Below are positions 27,621-37,612 of a DNA stretch of 64,000 nt, piece by piece. The first letter of the stretch is position 1; every line of letters starts with the position of its first letter. Position numbers and translations under genes: made by a program. The notes under the pieces are model-generated. The model saw nothing but the letters and a program-made list of their open reading frames with translations. It was not told the origin of the DNA and searched no databases. The DNA is from Pleurocapsa minor GSE-CHR-MK 17-07R (GTDB lineage Bacteria > Chloroflexota > Anaerolineae > Aggregatilineales > Phototrophicaceae). The DNA lies in NCBI GenBank assembly GCA_019359125.1, contig JAHHHY010000014.1, positions 62,001 through 126,000 of the forward strand, written 5' to 3'.

Positions 27621-28208
27621 CTATTGTATGTCGTCCAGCGCCAGATTGAGCAGCAGCACATTCACGCGCGGCTGGCCCAGCACGAGTAACTGCGGCGCTT
27701 CGGTGTACTGCGCCACCAGGGCTTCCACCTGCGAGACTTCCAGGTCGCGTGCCTCTGCCACCCGCGCCACCTGAAGCGCCGCTGCTTCCGGGCTGATGTG
27801 CGGGTCCAGCCCGCTGGCCGAGGCGAACAGCAGGTCTGGCGGGATGGGCGTATCAGCCGCGAGATTATTGGCGCTGCGGATAGCCTCGGCGCGTGCTGCT
27901 ACCTGTTCCGCCAGCGTCGCGCTCGTCCAGCCCTGGTTGGATGCGCCAGACGAGATCAGCGCTTCAGGTGAGCCGCCCTGCATCGCATTCACAGCGGATG
28001 GCCGCCACCAGAAATAGGCGGGATCATCGGTGATCTGGCCGATGAGTGCCGAGCCGACGACGACTCCGTCGCGCTCGATCAGGCTGCCATTGGCCTGATA
28101 AGGGAATAACACCTGGCCGAAACCCGTGGTCAGCAGGGGATAGATCACCCCGGTGATGATCGTCAGCAGGACGAAGGCCGTCACCGCGGCGCGAATGTGT
28201 TTGGTCAT
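27621..28208 (-). CDS. kdpC: KdpC, accessory subunit of the Kdp potassium ATPase
   Basis: 195 residues with one N-terminal membrane helix (AAVTAFVLLTIITGVIYPLL) and the KdpC motifs YFWWRPSAV, SGASNQG, and FASASGLDPHISPEAA. The C-terminal EAPQLLVLGQPRVNVLLLNLAL is typical. It stabilises the KdpFABC complex and raises nucleotide affinity. 10 bases separate it from kdpB. Confidence 0.95.
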   Translation of the reverse strand: MTKHIRAAVTAFVLLTIITGVIYPLLTTGFGQVLFPYQANGSLIERDGVVVGSALIGQITDDPAYFWWRPSAVNAMQGGSPEALISSGASNQGWTSATLAEQVAARAEAIRSANNLAADTPIPPDLLFASASGLDPHISPEAAALQVARVAEARDLEVSQVEALVAQYTEAPQLLVLGQPRVNVLLLNLALDDIQ

Positions 28209-28218
28209 GACAAGTCCT

Positions 28219-30321
28219 TTATGCCAGGCCGATGGCCGAAATCAGCAGGTCGATCAGCTTGATGCCGATGAAGGGCGCAATCAGGCCGCCGATGCCGTAA
28301 ATGATCAGGTTGCGCTGGAGCACGCTGGCCGCGCTCATCGGTTTGTAGCGCACGCCGCGCAAGGCCAGCGGAATCAGCCCGACGATAATCAGCGCGTTGA
28401 AGATGGTCGCGCTCAGGATGGCGCTCTGCGGGCTGCTCAGCCCCATGACGTTGAGGGCTGCCAGCGGGCCGGCCTCGCCTGGTGCTGCCGCATACAGCGC
28501 CGCGAACAGCGCCGGGATGATGGCGAAATACTTGGCCACATCGTTGGCGATGCTGAAGGTGGTCAGCGCGCCGCGCGTCATCAGCAGCTGCTTGCCGATC
28601 TCCACCACTTCGATCAGCTTGGTGGGGTCGCTGTCCAGATCGACCATATTGCCGGCCTCGCGGGCGGCCTGCGTGCCCGTGTTCATGGCGACGCCCACAT
28701 CGGCCTGCGCCAGCGCCGGCGCGTCATTGGTGCCGTCGCCAGTCATCGCCACCAGATGTCCATCGGCCTGTTCCTGGCGAATGCGGCGCAGCTTGTCTTC
28801 GGGTGTGGCCTGGGCCATGAAGTCATCGACGCCCGCTTCGGCGGCGATGGCGGCGGCCGTCAGCGGGTTATCGCCCGTGATCATGACCGTGCGGATGCCC
28901 ATCGCGCGCAGCTGCATGAAGCGCTCGTTGATGCCCCCCTTGACGATGTCCTTCAGCTCGATCACGCCCAGTACCTCGCGCCCTTCGCTGACGACCAGCG
29001 GGGTGCCGCCGCGCCGGGCGATCTCCTCCACATGCGTGTTGACGCCAGCCGGGAACGTGCCGCCCAGCGATTCGACATGGCGGCGCACCGCGTCGGCCGC
29101 GCCCTTGCGGATGCTGCGGGCTGGATGGGCCGCGCTGGCCGCGAAGTCGGCGCCGCTCATGCGCGTCTGCGCGCTGAAGGGGATGAACTCCGCCTGAAGC
29201 TCGCTCAGTTCGCGCCCGCGTAGGCCGAATTTTTCTTTGGCCAGCACGACGATCGAGCGGCCTTCAGGCGTCTCGTCGGCCAGTGAGCTGAGCTGGGCGG
29301 CATCGGCCAGGCGTGCGTCGGCAATCCCCGGCGCGGCGAAGAAATTGGTCGCCATGCGGTTGCCCAGCGTGATCGTGCCGGTTTTGTCGAGCAGCAGCAC
29401 GTCGATATCGCCGGCGGCTTCCACGGCGCGCCCGCTGGTGGCCAGCACATTGCGCTGAATCATGCGGTCCATGCCGCTGATGCCGATCGCGCTGAGCAGC
29501 CCGCCGATAGTGGTGGGAATCAGGCACACCAGCAGCGCGATCAGGATCGGCACGGTGGCCGCCGTCGTCGTCAGGCCGGATTCCGCCTCACCATAGGCGG
29601 CGAAGGCGCGCAGCGTGACCACCGCCAGCAGGAAGATGATCGTCAGGCCGGACAGCAGGATGGTGAGCGCAATTTCGTTAGGGGTCTTCTGGCGCTTGGC
29701 GCCTTCCACCAGCGCGATCATGCGGTCGAGGAAGGTGCTGCCCTGCTCAGATGTGATGCGCACCACGATGCGGTCGCTGAGCACGCGGGTGCCGCCAGTC
29801 ACGGCGCTGCGGTCGCCGCCGCTCTCGCGGATGACGGGCGCGCTTTCGCCGGTGATGGCGCTTTCGTCCACGCTGGCGATGCCCTCGACGACTTCGCCGT
29901 CGCCGGGAATCTGGTCGCCCACCTCACACACCACCAGGTCGCCACGGCGCAGGTCGTTGGCCGCGACGTGCTCTTCGTGGCCATTGTGCACGCGCCGTGC
30001 CACCATCTGCGTGCGGGTCTTGCGCAGCGCATCGGCCTGGGCCTTGCCACGCCCTTCAGCGATGGCCTCGGCAAAATTGGCAAACAGCACCGTGAACCAC
30101 AGCCAGAGCGTGATTTGCAGGTTGAAGCCCAGGTCGGCCTGCCGCCCGGTGACGACATCGCGCAGCACAATCAGCGAGGTTAGCAGCGCGCCCACCAGCA
30201 CGACGAACATGACCGGATTTTTGACCTGCTGGCGCGGGTCCAGCTTGCGGAAGGCGTCGACCAGGGCGCGCCGCACAATGGCGCGCTCGAACAGCGGACG
30301 CGCATTCGTCTTTGATTCCAT
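28219..30321 (-). CDS. kdpB: KdpB, P-type ATPase subunit
   Basis: 700 residues from the ATG at 30319-30321 ([15 protein letters not shown]). Catalytic motifs are complete: actuator [14 protein letters not shown], phosphorylated Asp in [14 protein letters not shown], nucleotide-binding FSAQTRMSG and RKGAADAV, hinge [23 protein letters not shown] prefer this ATG because AAGGA is 8 bases upstream; the ATG three codons earlier has no room for a ribosome site. It energises potassium uptake through KdpA. Confidence 0.95.
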   Translation of the reverse strand: MESKTNARPLFERAIVRRALVDAFRKLDPRQQVKNPVMFVVLVGALLTSLIVLRDVVTGRQADLGFNLQITLWLWFTVLFANFAEAIAEGRGKAQADALRKTRTQMVARRVHNGHEEHVAANDLRRGDLVVCEVGDQIPGDGEVVEGIASVDESAITGESAPVIRESGGDRSAVTGGTRVLSDRIVVRITSEQGSTFLDRMIALVEGAKRQKTPNEIALTILLSGLTIIFLLAVVTLRAFAAYGEAESGLTTTAATVPILIALLVCLIPTTIGGLLSAIGISGMDRMIQRNVLATSGRAVEAAGDIDVLLLDKTGTITLGNRMATNFFAAPGIADARLADAAQLSSLADETPEGRSIVVLAKEKFGLRGRELSELQAEFIPFSAQTRMSGADFAASAAHPARSIRKGAADAVRRHVESLGGTFPAGVNTHVEEIARRGGTPLVVSEGREVLGVIELKDIVKGGINERFMQLRAMGIRTVMITGDNPLTAAAIAAEAGVDDFMAQATPEDKLRRIRQEQADGHLVAMTGDGTNDAPALAQADVGVAMNTGTQAAREAGNMVDLDSDPTKLIEVVEIGKQLLMTRGALTTFSIANDVAKYFAIIPALFAALYAAAPGEAGPLAALNVMGLSSPQSAILSATIFNALIIVGLIPLALRGVRYKPMSAASVLQRNLIIYGIGGLIAPFIGIKLIDLLISAIGLA

Positions 30322-30332
30322 GTGAGTCATCC

Positions 30333-32024
30333 TTAGAACGCCCGCACATTCAGGGCGAGAAACTGCTCGACGATGGGGCCGAGGGCCAGCGCGGGAAAGA
30401 AGGTCAGCGCGCCCACGATCAGGATCACGGCGATCAGCAGCAGCACAAACAGCGGCGAGTCTGTGGGGAAGGTGCCCACCGACTGAGGCGCGACGCGCTT
30501 GCCCGCCATGCTGCCGGCGATGGCCAGCACCGGCACGATCACCCCGAAGCGGCCGATCCACATGCTGATGCCGATGAGCAGGTTGTAGAACGGCGTGTTG
30601 GCATTCAGCCCGGCGAACGCGCTGCCGTTGTTGCCAGCGCCGGAGGCAAATGCATACATAATTTCCGTGAAGCCGTGCGGCCCGGCATTGGCCCGGCTGC
30701 TCAGCCCGGCCTCGGTGGTGACGCCGATGGCGGTGAACAGCAGGATGGCCGCGCTGGGCAGCAGGACAGCCATGATGGCCATCTTGATTTCGCCCGCTTC
30801 GACTTTCTTGCCCAGGTATTCCGGTGAGCGCCCGACCATCAGCCCGGCGAGGAAGACTGTGAGCAGCACGAAAATCAGCATGCCGTACAGGCCTGCGCCC
30901 ACGCCGCCGAAGATGATTTCGCCCAGCACGATGTTCAGCAGCGCGATGCCGCCGGCCGCCGGGCTGTAGCTGCTGATCATGCTGTTGACCGAGCCGTTGG
31001 ATGCGGCGGTGGTGGCGGCCCCCCACAAGACGCTGTTGGTGATGCCGAAGCGCAGCTCTTTGCCCTCCAGCGAGACCAGCCCGCCCACCACCGGATTGGG
31101 CGTGTACTCGGCCAGCAGCATCACGCTCAGCCCGACGACGAACAGGATCAGCATGGCCGCGAAGATCGTCCAGCCCTGGCGCCGGCTGCCGACCAGCACG
31201 CCATAGGTGTAGGTCAGGGCGGCCGGAATCAGCAGGATCGACAACAACTGGAGCAGGTTGCTCAGCGGCGTAGGATTTTCAAACGGATGCGCGCTGTTGA
31301 CATTGAAGAAGCCGCCGCCGTTGGTGCCGAGCTGCTTGATGGCGATCTGCGACGCGGCTGGCCCGCCGGGCAGCATCTGCGTCTCGCCAGACAGGGTGAC
31401 GGCTGCGACCGGCGCGTTCAGGTTCTGCACCACGCCCTGGCTGATGAGGACCAGCGCCAGGGCCAGGCTGAGCGGCAGCAGCACATACAGCGTCGCCCGC
31501 ACCAGATCGACCCAGAAATTCCCCAGCAGCTTGCCTGTGCGGCCAGCCAGGCCACGCGTCACGGCGATAACGACCGCGATGCCGGTCGCCGCGCTGACGA
31601 AATTCTGCACGGCCAGGCCGATGCTCTGCGTGAGGTAGCTAAGCGTGGTTTCGCCGCCATATGACTGCCAGTTGGTGTTGGTGACGAAGCTGGTGGCCGT
31701 GTTGAAGGCGAGGAACGGCTCGACATTGCCCAGCCCGGCCGGGTTGAGGGGCAGCGCGCCCTGTATTAGCTGTAACACAAACAGGAAGGCGAAGCCGATC
31801 AGCGTGAAGGCGATCACCGCGCCCGCATATGCTTTCCAGTCCTGCTCGTCATCGGTTTTTACACCCATGACGCGATAGAACGCATGCTCGGCCGGGCGCA
31901 GCGCAAAGGTCAGCGGCGTGCGCTGGCCCTGAAAGACGCGCGCCATGTATCCGCCCAGCAGCGGCGTACAGGCGATGAGCAGGCCAAAGAACAGAACTAC
32001 CTGAACGAACTCGAGGCCAGACAT
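30333..32024 (-). CDS. kdpA: KdpA, potassium-translocating subunit
   Basis: A 563-residue protein with about ten membrane segments and the potassium-channel-like filter loops, for example [38 protein letters not shown], and [20 protein letters not shown]. Its length is normal. It starts 2 bases after the kdpF stop and is followed by kdpB after 11 bases. Confidence 0.95.
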   Translation of the reverse strand: MSGLEFVQVVLFFGLLIACTPLLGGYMARVFQGQRTPLTFALRPAEHAFYRVMGVKTDDEQDWKAYAGAVIAFTLIGFAFLFVLQLIQGALPLNPAGLGNVEPFLAFNTATSFVTNTNWQSYGGETTLSYLTQSIGLAVQNFVSAATGIAVVIAVTRGLAGRTGKLLGNFWVDLVRATLYVLLPLSLALALVLISQGVVQNLNAPVAAVTLSGETQMLPGGPAASQIAIKQLGTNGGGFFNVNSAHPFENPTPLSNLLQLLSILLIPAALTYTYGVLVGSRRQGWTIFAAMLILFVVGLSVMLLAEYTPNPVVGGLVSLEGKELRFGITNSVLWGAATTAASNGSVNSMISSYSPAAGGIALLNIVLGEIIFGGVGAGLYGMLIFVLLTVFLAGLMVGRSPEYLGKKVEAGEIKMAIMAVLLPSAAILLFTAIGVTTEAGLSSRANAGPHGFTEIMYAFASGAGNNGSAFAGLNANTPFYNLLIGISMWIGRFGVIVPVLAIAGSMAGKRVAPQSVGTFPTDSPLFVLLLIAVILIVGALTFFPALALGPIVEQFLALNVRAF

Positions 32025-32026
32025 GG

Positions 32027-32116
32027 CTAAAATCGCTCCGGGTATAACATCGAATACACGAGATAAATCAGCAGGCCGAGCACCACAATGCCGACCAGGA
32101 CCAGTTCCAGGTCCAT
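32027..32116 (-). CDS. kdpF: KdpF, 29-residue stabilising subunit
   Basis: An ATG at 32114-32116 with GGAGG 9-10 bases upstream opens a 29-codon frame that is one hydrophobic helix (LVLVGIVVLGLLIYLVY) ending PERF, as in KdpF. The stop lies 2 bases before the kdpA ATG. Size, place and sequence all fit. KdpF sits in the membrane between KdpA and KdpB. Confidence 0.9.
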   Translation of the reverse strand: MDLELVLVGIVVLGLLIYLVYSMLYPERF

Positions 32117-32218
32117 AGGAAACACCTCCACGTGTGCTGTGTACCGTGAATTATGCGTAAAGTGAGGTCAGGGGTGGGTCAGGGGAGGGGGCAAAGATAT
32201 CAGGAAAGTATCAAGAAT

Positions 32219-32278
32219 TTGACCTTACTCGTAGTGTATCGGACAGTTTTTGAGCCCGCGCAGCCGGAGTAAGGTCAA
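32219..32278. repeat. 12-bp inverted repeat in the kdp upstream region
   Basis: TTGACCTTACTC (32219-32230) and GAGTAAGGTCAA (32267-32278) are a perfect inverted pair with a 36-base centre, between the kdp operon start and the 3' end of the next minus-strand gene. It could be a KdpE site or a loose hairpin that ends the upstream sugar operon. AGGTCAA half-sites also occur nearby. Confidence 0.6.
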
Positions 32279-32298
32279 GGTTCAACGCGTTATTTCAT

Positions 32299-33354
32299 TT
32301 ACACGGGTGTGTGCCGCCCAAGCGATTCCGCCTCGACGGCCATCCGCAGGCTTTCGATGCCGTGCTGGAGCGTCACGGCCGGGTCATTGCCGGGGTTGCG
32401 GATGCTGTGCGCCAGATCGCGGATGCCGGACTGAATACAAGCGCGATAAACGGCGGACTTTCCCTCGACGAGCCGCGCTCTGATCCGTATCTGCCCGTCC
32501 GACAGGGGTTCGGCGGTGACACTGCCAGGCAGCAGGGTGGCGAGACTGGTGGCCTGTTCTGTAGTAATCACCAGTTCGGTGGGCACCCATTCCTCCAGCG
32601 TCAAAAAGCCGTGCTCAAACGTGAGCTCGGCTCTCGTCCGTTCCGTCCGGCCACTGTGCGTGAATCCATGGTAGAAATGCGCCGCTATATCGCCATACTG
32701 AGCGAGTGCTTCCACGCGATCTTCCTGGCCCGCTGCGTTGGTGAAGGCTTGCGCTGAGGTGACCGTGCCGTTTGTGCCTGCCACCCACGCCAGAACATCG
32801 AAGAAATGGACGCCATGTTCGATCCAGATCCCGCCGCTTTTGCTTTTATCCCAAAACCAGTGGCTCGCGGGCAGGTTCAACCCGGCAGCATGGTTGGCGA
32901 GATCCATATGCAGCAGGCGTCCCAATATCCCGCTGGCACGCACCGCGACGGCCGCCTGCCACAGCGGATTGTGGCGCATGACATAATCGATCGTGATCTT
33001 TTTGCCCGCCTGAACAGATGCGACGCGCAGCGCCTCACCCTCTGCCAGCGTCATGGCCAGCGGTTTTTCGCAAAATAGATGCTTTCCTGCATGCAGCGCA
33101 GCCAGCCCTTGCCCGGCATGGAAAGCGGGCGGCGTATTGAGCGCGACGATCTCAACTGCCGGATCAGCGAGCATCGCATCAAGCTCCGTGTAGGCCGGAA
33201 CGCCATACTGGAGGGCATATTTGTGGACGCGCTCCGTGTCTGTGTCACACACGGCCGCGATCCGCACCTGCGGCACTTCCGCAAACGCGGCAAGGCAGAA
33301 TTCGCCAAACGCGCCCGCACCTGCCAACCCGATACCGACAGGGGAGACGCTCAT
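32299..33354 (-). CDS. Gfo/Idh/MocA family sugar oxidoreductase
   Basis: 351 residues. N-terminal NAD(P) Rossmann motif GIGLAGAGAFGEFCLAAF, then the family signature HAGKHLFCEKPLAMTLAEGEAL with the catalytic-site Lys. The C-terminal domain includes SGGIWIEHGVHFFDVLAWV. These enzymes oxidise or isomerise sugars and inositols. Its start overlaps the GH130 gene stop by 4 bases, so it acts in the same sugar pathway. It is the last gene of the minus-strand sugar operon. Confidence 0.88.
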   Translation of the reverse strand: MSVSPVGIGLAGAGAFGEFCLAAFAEVPQVRIAAVCDTDTERVHKYALQYGVPAYTELDAMLADPAVEIVALNTPPAFHAGQGLAALHAGKHLFCEKPLAMTLAEGEALRVASVQAGKKITIDYVMRHNPLWQAAVAVRASGILGRLLHMDLANHAAGLNLPASHWFWDKSKSGGIWIEHGVHFFDVLAWVAGTNGTVTSAQAFTNAAGQEDRVEALAQYGDIAAHFYHGFTHSGRTERTRAELTFEHGFLTLEEWVPTELVITTEQATSLATLLPGSVTAEPLSDGQIRIRARLVEGKSAVYRACIQSGIRDLAHSIRNPGNDPAVTLQHGIESLRMAVEAESLGRHTPV

Positions 33355-34250
33355 TCGCCCCGCTCGGCGAAGCGCACGACATCGGCAAACGGGGCAGTCG
33401 CCAGCCCGATCACACGATCTGCGCCCGCATAATAAAAGCGCAGTTCATTGCCGACGACGTTGTTGGTGCAGCTAAAGATGACGTTGGGCACATCACCGCG
33501 AATTTCCCATGTTTCGACTGGCTCGATAATGTGCGTTTTCGGACGGTGGAGCACTTTCGCCGGATCTTTCAAATCGAGCAGAGCCACGCTGGATCGATAA
33601 ATATGCTTCTCGCCATAGCCGTGATAGAACAACAGCCAGCCCCGGTCGGTCTTGATCGGTACGCCATTCGCGCCGATGCTCTTGCTGTCCCAGTCGTCCG
33701 CGCTTTCGCCGACCGCGCGCGGCGACATGATGATGGTGTGATCCGTCCACGTGATCAGATCATCGCTGAAGGCAATCCAGATGTGCGGGCGGCGGCGGTG
33801 AAGGATGGCGTAGCGCCCGCCGATTTTCTCTGGAAACAGAACGTGATCCTTGTTTTCGGTCTTTTCCAGCGGTGCAATATCCGTCCATATGATCAGATTA
33901 TCGCTGACGGCAATCATGGGAAAGTTGCCGTTTTCGCCATACGCGGTATAGCACATATAGAAGCGCCCATCGAGCGGGGTGACGCGCGGGTCTTCGATTC
34001 CCCGGTAATCTTCGCGTCCGTTATGCGGCACGAGCACCGGGTTTTCCAGCCGATTCCAAGCCAGTCCATCGGTGCTTACAGCGTAACCCACCGACGAAAC
34101 GAAATCGACCCCTTGCGCCCGATAGTGCATGTGGAACAAGCCGTTATGTTCGATGACAGCGGCGTTGAATACGTTCATCGCCTCCCAGCGATGAAGGGGA
34201 TTCGGGTAAATCAACGGGCTTTGTGGGTGACGTACTAATTTCAACTGCAT
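33351..34250 (-). CDS. GH130-family glycoside phosphorylase-like protein
   Basis: A 299-residue five-bladed beta-propeller protein. GH130-type features include NPLHRWEAMNVFNAAVIEHNG, GIEDPRVTPLDGRFYMCYTAY, LFPEKIGGRYAILHRR and WLLFYHGYGEKHIYRSS, with the Asp in IEDPR as the expected catalytic acid. GH130 enzymes phosphorolyse beta-mannosides, such as mannosyl-glucose or mannooligosaccharides. There is no signal peptide, so it works on imported oligosaccharide. AGGAG lies 8 bases before the ATG. The exact linkage cannot be told from sequence alone. Confidence 0.85.
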   Translation of the reverse strand: MQLKLVRHPQSPLIYPNPLHRWEAMNVFNAAVIEHNGLFHMHYRAQGVDFVSSVGYAVSTDGLAWNRLENPVLVPHNGREDYRGIEDPRVTPLDGRFYMCYTAYGENGNFPMIAVSDNLIIWTDIAPLEKTENKDHVLFPEKIGGRYAILHRRRPHIWIAFSDDLITWTDHTIIMSPRAVGESADDWDSKSIGANGVPIKTDRGWLLFYHGYGEKHIYRSSVALLDLKDPAKVLHRPKTHIIEPVETWEIRGDVPNVIFSCTNNVVGNELRFYYAGADRVIGLATAPFADVVRFAERGE

Positions 34251-34261
34251 GGTCTATGCTC

Positions 34262-36688
34262 CTAAGGGGTGGTGTCTGTAAATGCAGAGTCGCCGGTCAG
34301 CGTGTTATAGGTCAGGGTGAACTGCCGTCCATCGGGCAGTAAAATGACCCGCCGCCCGGTGACAGGTTGCAGGTAAAAAGCGTCGATTTTGCTGACCCCG
34401 GGATTGCTGCTGCCTTCGGTGCCTGCATATTGATAGCGAATCGTGTGTTCACCCGCTGTCAGCGTCACGGGCTGCGCGGTCACCTGATCCAGCCACCAGT
34501 AATCGCTGTCTGGCGAGATGGACTGTGCCAGTGTGAATGCGTCTTCGCGGTTGATGCGTACTTCCAGCGCTGCGGCTGGGGTTTCACCCAGGGCAGTGTC
34601 CATTCCCGGCTCAGTGAGTGTCAGTTGCAGCAAATTCGCCGCGACGTCCGGGTCGCGTCCGGTCAAATCCATGAATGAACTGCCGCCGACACTGCGCCCG
34701 GCTTCAAAGCCAATCCGATCCCCAGCCTGTGGGTTGTCCACCCCAATGGCTGCCCACGGGATCGCCGCTTCATAGCGATAGCCGGCTCCGTCGGGTGATT
34801 CAGTCCAGGCCAATGACGCGCCTTCGGCAAACCCTGTGCGCAGCCAATCCCATATCTGTCCGCCCTGCGGCGTTTGGGCGAGTGTCATTTTGGCGGCAAG
34901 AGAGCGGGCATCGCCGCCAGCCGTGAAGTACAACCACAGGGCATCCCCCTGCCACACGCCGCTGACGGTGGCATTTTGCACATGTTCGGGGTCGCGCACG
35001 TCCGCCAGGAGGTACAGGTTTTGGTCGTCCCATGTGAGGCGCAGCGCATGGCTGTCCACTTCTGCGCCCTGCCACACACCGCCGCCGCGCAAAAGCTGAC
35101 GCGCCGTATTCGCTTCCAGCAGCGCCGCGTCGGCCTGCCAATCGTCGCTTTCCCCGTCGATGGTCGGGACGGTTTCCGCGCGTGGGATCAAAAAGGCAGT
35201 GCTGTTGGCGGCCTGGCGCACATGTGCCGCGTAGACAAGATACTCATTGGCTTGTGATGGATCGAGCGTGAACACGTAGCGCATCCGCTGGCCTTCGCCA
35301 ATGCCGACGTAGCGCCCCGCACTGATGTAGCCTTCGCCTGTCCATGTCCCGGCATAGTACACAGGTGTACCAATCACGCGTTCGCCATCTTCTGCCTGCA
35401 AGATAATCGGCAGGGTTTCTTCCATCGTTTGCGCGTTCACAAACACCTGCGATGTCTGCGGCAAACGGGCAAGGGCGCTCATGCTCATCAGGCCTTCGAT
35501 AGTCGATTCCGCGCCGGAATTGCGGTTGACGCGCCATGCCACCGGTCCGTTGATGCCATCGAAGGTGCGCCCGGTTTGCGGATCGTACATCGGGGTATCC
35601 GCGATGTTGCTGCCCGTGTACCAGCTGCCCGCCAGCGCGGCGAGATCGGCATACTGCACGTCACCCGTCGCCTGATAGAGCGCGGCATAGGTTTGCACCA
35701 GCATGTTGGTGCCATACGCAATTTGTTCCAGGCGGTACGGCACCACGCCGATATGACGGAATGGCTCAAAAGCAAGCTGGCGCAGCAGGAAGCTGTTCGC
35801 TTCGGCGGCTGCCGAGTCGATCCAGTCTTGCCGATCCAGCGCGATGCCCGCCATGACCAGCGCATGCGGCATGTGTGCGCCCCAGTTGTGCCAGAAGCCA
35901 GGGGCATTGGAATTGGTGGGGTGCATCCCAAATGGGTATTCGCTGTGGGTTCCCAACCGGTACTGCGAAATGCCATCAGCCACCTGTGTGATGATCGTTG
36001 CGGTGGCATCGTTTGGGCGGGCCTGATAATAGGCGCTCATGCCCAACAACCCGATGCCGGCAATCGCAGGTTCGGCGGACGGAATCCATGCGGGAATCTC
36101 GAAACCGTGCAGCGAGACGTAATCGCCATAGTTGCCCATCGTGGCGGCGACGGCGCTTTCGGTGCGCAGATACGCGGCGGCGAGCTGGTCTGCATAAGCG
36201 GGATCGACCGTGTCGAAGACGCGCACGCCTTCACCCAGCGCCCACATGCCGCGCATGGCCCACCACCCCAGACTCTTGTAGCTGGTAATGCCCTGTTCGT
36301 TGATTTGCCCCTCACGCGTGAAAACAAAGTTGTAAAACTCGCCGTCGTCGGCCTGCATTCGCTGGACAAAATCGAGACAACGCCGCGCCCATTCCAGCAG
36401 CGATGCATCGCCCGTGCGCTCATATTCCCACAGGTAAACGACAGCCGCCCGGGCCACGTCATCGACGGCGCTAAGGCCTTCATCGGCATCATCGACCCAC
36501 TCATAATCAGGATATTCTGAGTAGATATGCACGATGGCCATGTCTTGCCCGTCAATCGTGACGGGTTCGGTCAGGTGTATCAGATGGTCAAGGTTGACGA
36601 CCACCTCGTTCTCAAGCTCCTGGGCGCCGGCGCTTCCCGTCACGAGGACGCACGCCAGCATTAAGCCCATCCACCGTAGAATGCGCAT
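34262..36688 (-). CDS. Large secreted protein: alpha/alpha-barrel glycosidase-like domain plus carbohydrate-binding domains
   Basis: 808 residues with a signal peptide (MRILRWMGLMLACVLVTGSA). Residues about 30-430 are helix-rich with repeated patterns such as WARRCLDFVQRMQADDGEFYNF, SYKSLGWWAMRGMWALGEGV and HNWGAHMPHALVMAG, as in (alpha/alpha)6 glycoside hydrolases. Residues about 435-500 look like a CBM35-type beta-sandwich (ILQAEDGERV). Residues about 515-700 are CBM9-like (VPTIDGESDDWQADAALLEA, LRLTWDDQNLYLLADVRD). A last beta domain ends near QPVTGRR. I cannot assign a known GH family. It follows the permease gene by 6 bases and probably degrades the polymer outside the cell. Confidence 0.7.
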   Translation of the reverse strand: MRILRWMGLMLACVLVTGSAGAQELENEVVVNLDHLIHLTEPVTIDGQDMAIVHIYSEYPDYEWVDDADEGLSAVDDVARAAVVYLWEYERTGDASLLEWARRCLDFVQRMQADDGEFYNFVFTREGQINEQGITSYKSLGWWAMRGMWALGEGVRVFDTVDPAYADQLAAAYLRTESAVAATMGNYGDYVSLHGFEIPAWIPSAEPAIAGIGLLGMSAYYQARPNDATATIITQVADGISQYRLGTHSEYPFGMHPTNSNAPGFWHNWGAHMPHALVMAGIALDRQDWIDSAAAEANSFLLRQLAFEPFRHIGVVPYRLEQIAYGTNMLVQTYAALYQATGDVQYADLAALAGSWYTGSNIADTPMYDPQTGRTFDGINGPVAWRVNRNSGAESTIEGLMSMSALARLPQTSQVFVNAQTMEETLPIILQAEDGERVIGTPVYYAGTWTGEGYISAGRYVGIGEGQRMRYVFTLDPSQANEYLVYAAHVRQAANSTAFLIPRAETVPTIDGESDDWQADAALLEANTARQLLRGGGVWQGAEVDSHALRLTWDDQNLYLLADVRDPEHVQNATVSGVWQGDALWLYFTAGGDARSLAAKMTLAQTPQGGQIWDWLRTGFAEGASLAWTESPDGAGYRYEAAIPWAAIGVDNPQAGDRIGFEAGRSVGGSSFMDLTGRDPDVAANLLQLTLTEPGMDTALGETPAAALEVRINREDAFTLAQSISPDSDYWWLDQVTAQPVTLTAGEHTIRYQYAGTEGSSNPGVSKIDAFYLQPVTGRRVILLPDGRQFTLTYNTLTGDSAFTDTTP

Positions 36689-36694
36689 GTGTGT

Positions 36695-37609
36695 TCAGCC
36701 CTTCACCCCACCTACATTGATACCTTCGAGAAACTGCTTTTGTGCAAGGAAATAAATCGCCAGCACGGGCGCCGCCATCATGGTTGCCAGCGCCATCATG
36801 TACTGCCATTGCGGCGCTTCCCTGCTCAGGGATTGGTCGAAGAAGCGCAGCGCCAACGCCAACGGGAATCGTTCAGGCGTATTCAGGTAGAGCAGTGGTC
36901 CCTGAAAATTGTTCCAGTTGCCCTGGAACGACAGCACCGCAATCGCCAGCATAATCGGGCGAATGAGCGGGAGCATGATGTACACATAAATTTGCAGTGT
37001 GTTTGCGCCATCGATGATCGCCGCTTCTTCAATCTCGCGCGGAATGGACATGAAGAACTGCCGCATGAGAAAAACGTAGATGGGTCCCCATGCAAACAGC
37101 GAGGGCCACGTCAGCGGGTCATAGGTATCCAGCAATCCAAGCTGCCGCCAAATCAGGAAGCCGGGAACACGCGTGACAATGCCTGGAATCATCACGGTTA
37201 CCAGCATGAGCGCGAATAACGCATCGCGTCCTTTCCATTTGAAGCGCGAAAACCCATACGCCACCAGCGATGCGCTGAAAATTTCACCAAACATGGCCAG
37301 CACAGTGATGAACAGCGTGTTGCCCAGAATCCGCCAGATCGTCATGCCGGGTGAAATCGAGTTCAGGCGCTCCCACACCTCGATGTAGTTGCCGGGTACG
37401 ATCGGGTTGGGAATGAAATCGATGGTGCGTACAAACAGCTGGTCCTGTGTTTTGAGCGAGGTCGAGATCATCCACAGGAATGGAATCAACACCAGCGCCG
37501 CGCCAAACAAAAGCAGACCGTAAATGATGGCCTGGCGGACATGGAACGCGCGCTGCGACGGCGGTTGATCGGACGTGTTGCGGGATTGTGTTTGACTTAG
37601 GGTAGCCAT
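36695..37609 (-). CDS. Sugar ABC transporter permease, MalG type
   Basis: A 304-residue protein with six membrane segments and the EAA loop near EEAAIIDGANTLQIYVYIMLPLIRP. The N-terminus has the typical LVLIPFLWMISTSLKTQDQL. It is the second permease of the CUT1-type importer encoded with the preceding permease (3 bases apart) and the binding protein. Confidence 0.92.
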   Translation of the reverse strand: MATLSQTQSRNTSDQPPSQRAFHVRQAIIYGLLLFGAALVLIPFLWMISTSLKTQDQLFVRTIDFIPNPIVPGNYIEVWERLNSISPGMTIWRILGNTLFITVLAMFGEIFSASLVAYGFSRFKWKGRDALFALMLVTVMIPGIVTRVPGFLIWRQLGLLDTYDPLTWPSLFAWGPIYVFLMRQFFMSIPREIEEAAIIDGANTLQIYVYIMLPLIRPIMLAIAVLSFQGNWNNFQGPLLYLNTPERFPLALALRFFDQSLSREAPQWQYMMALATMMAAPVLAIYFLAQKQFLEGINVGGVKG

Positions 37610-37612
37610 CGA

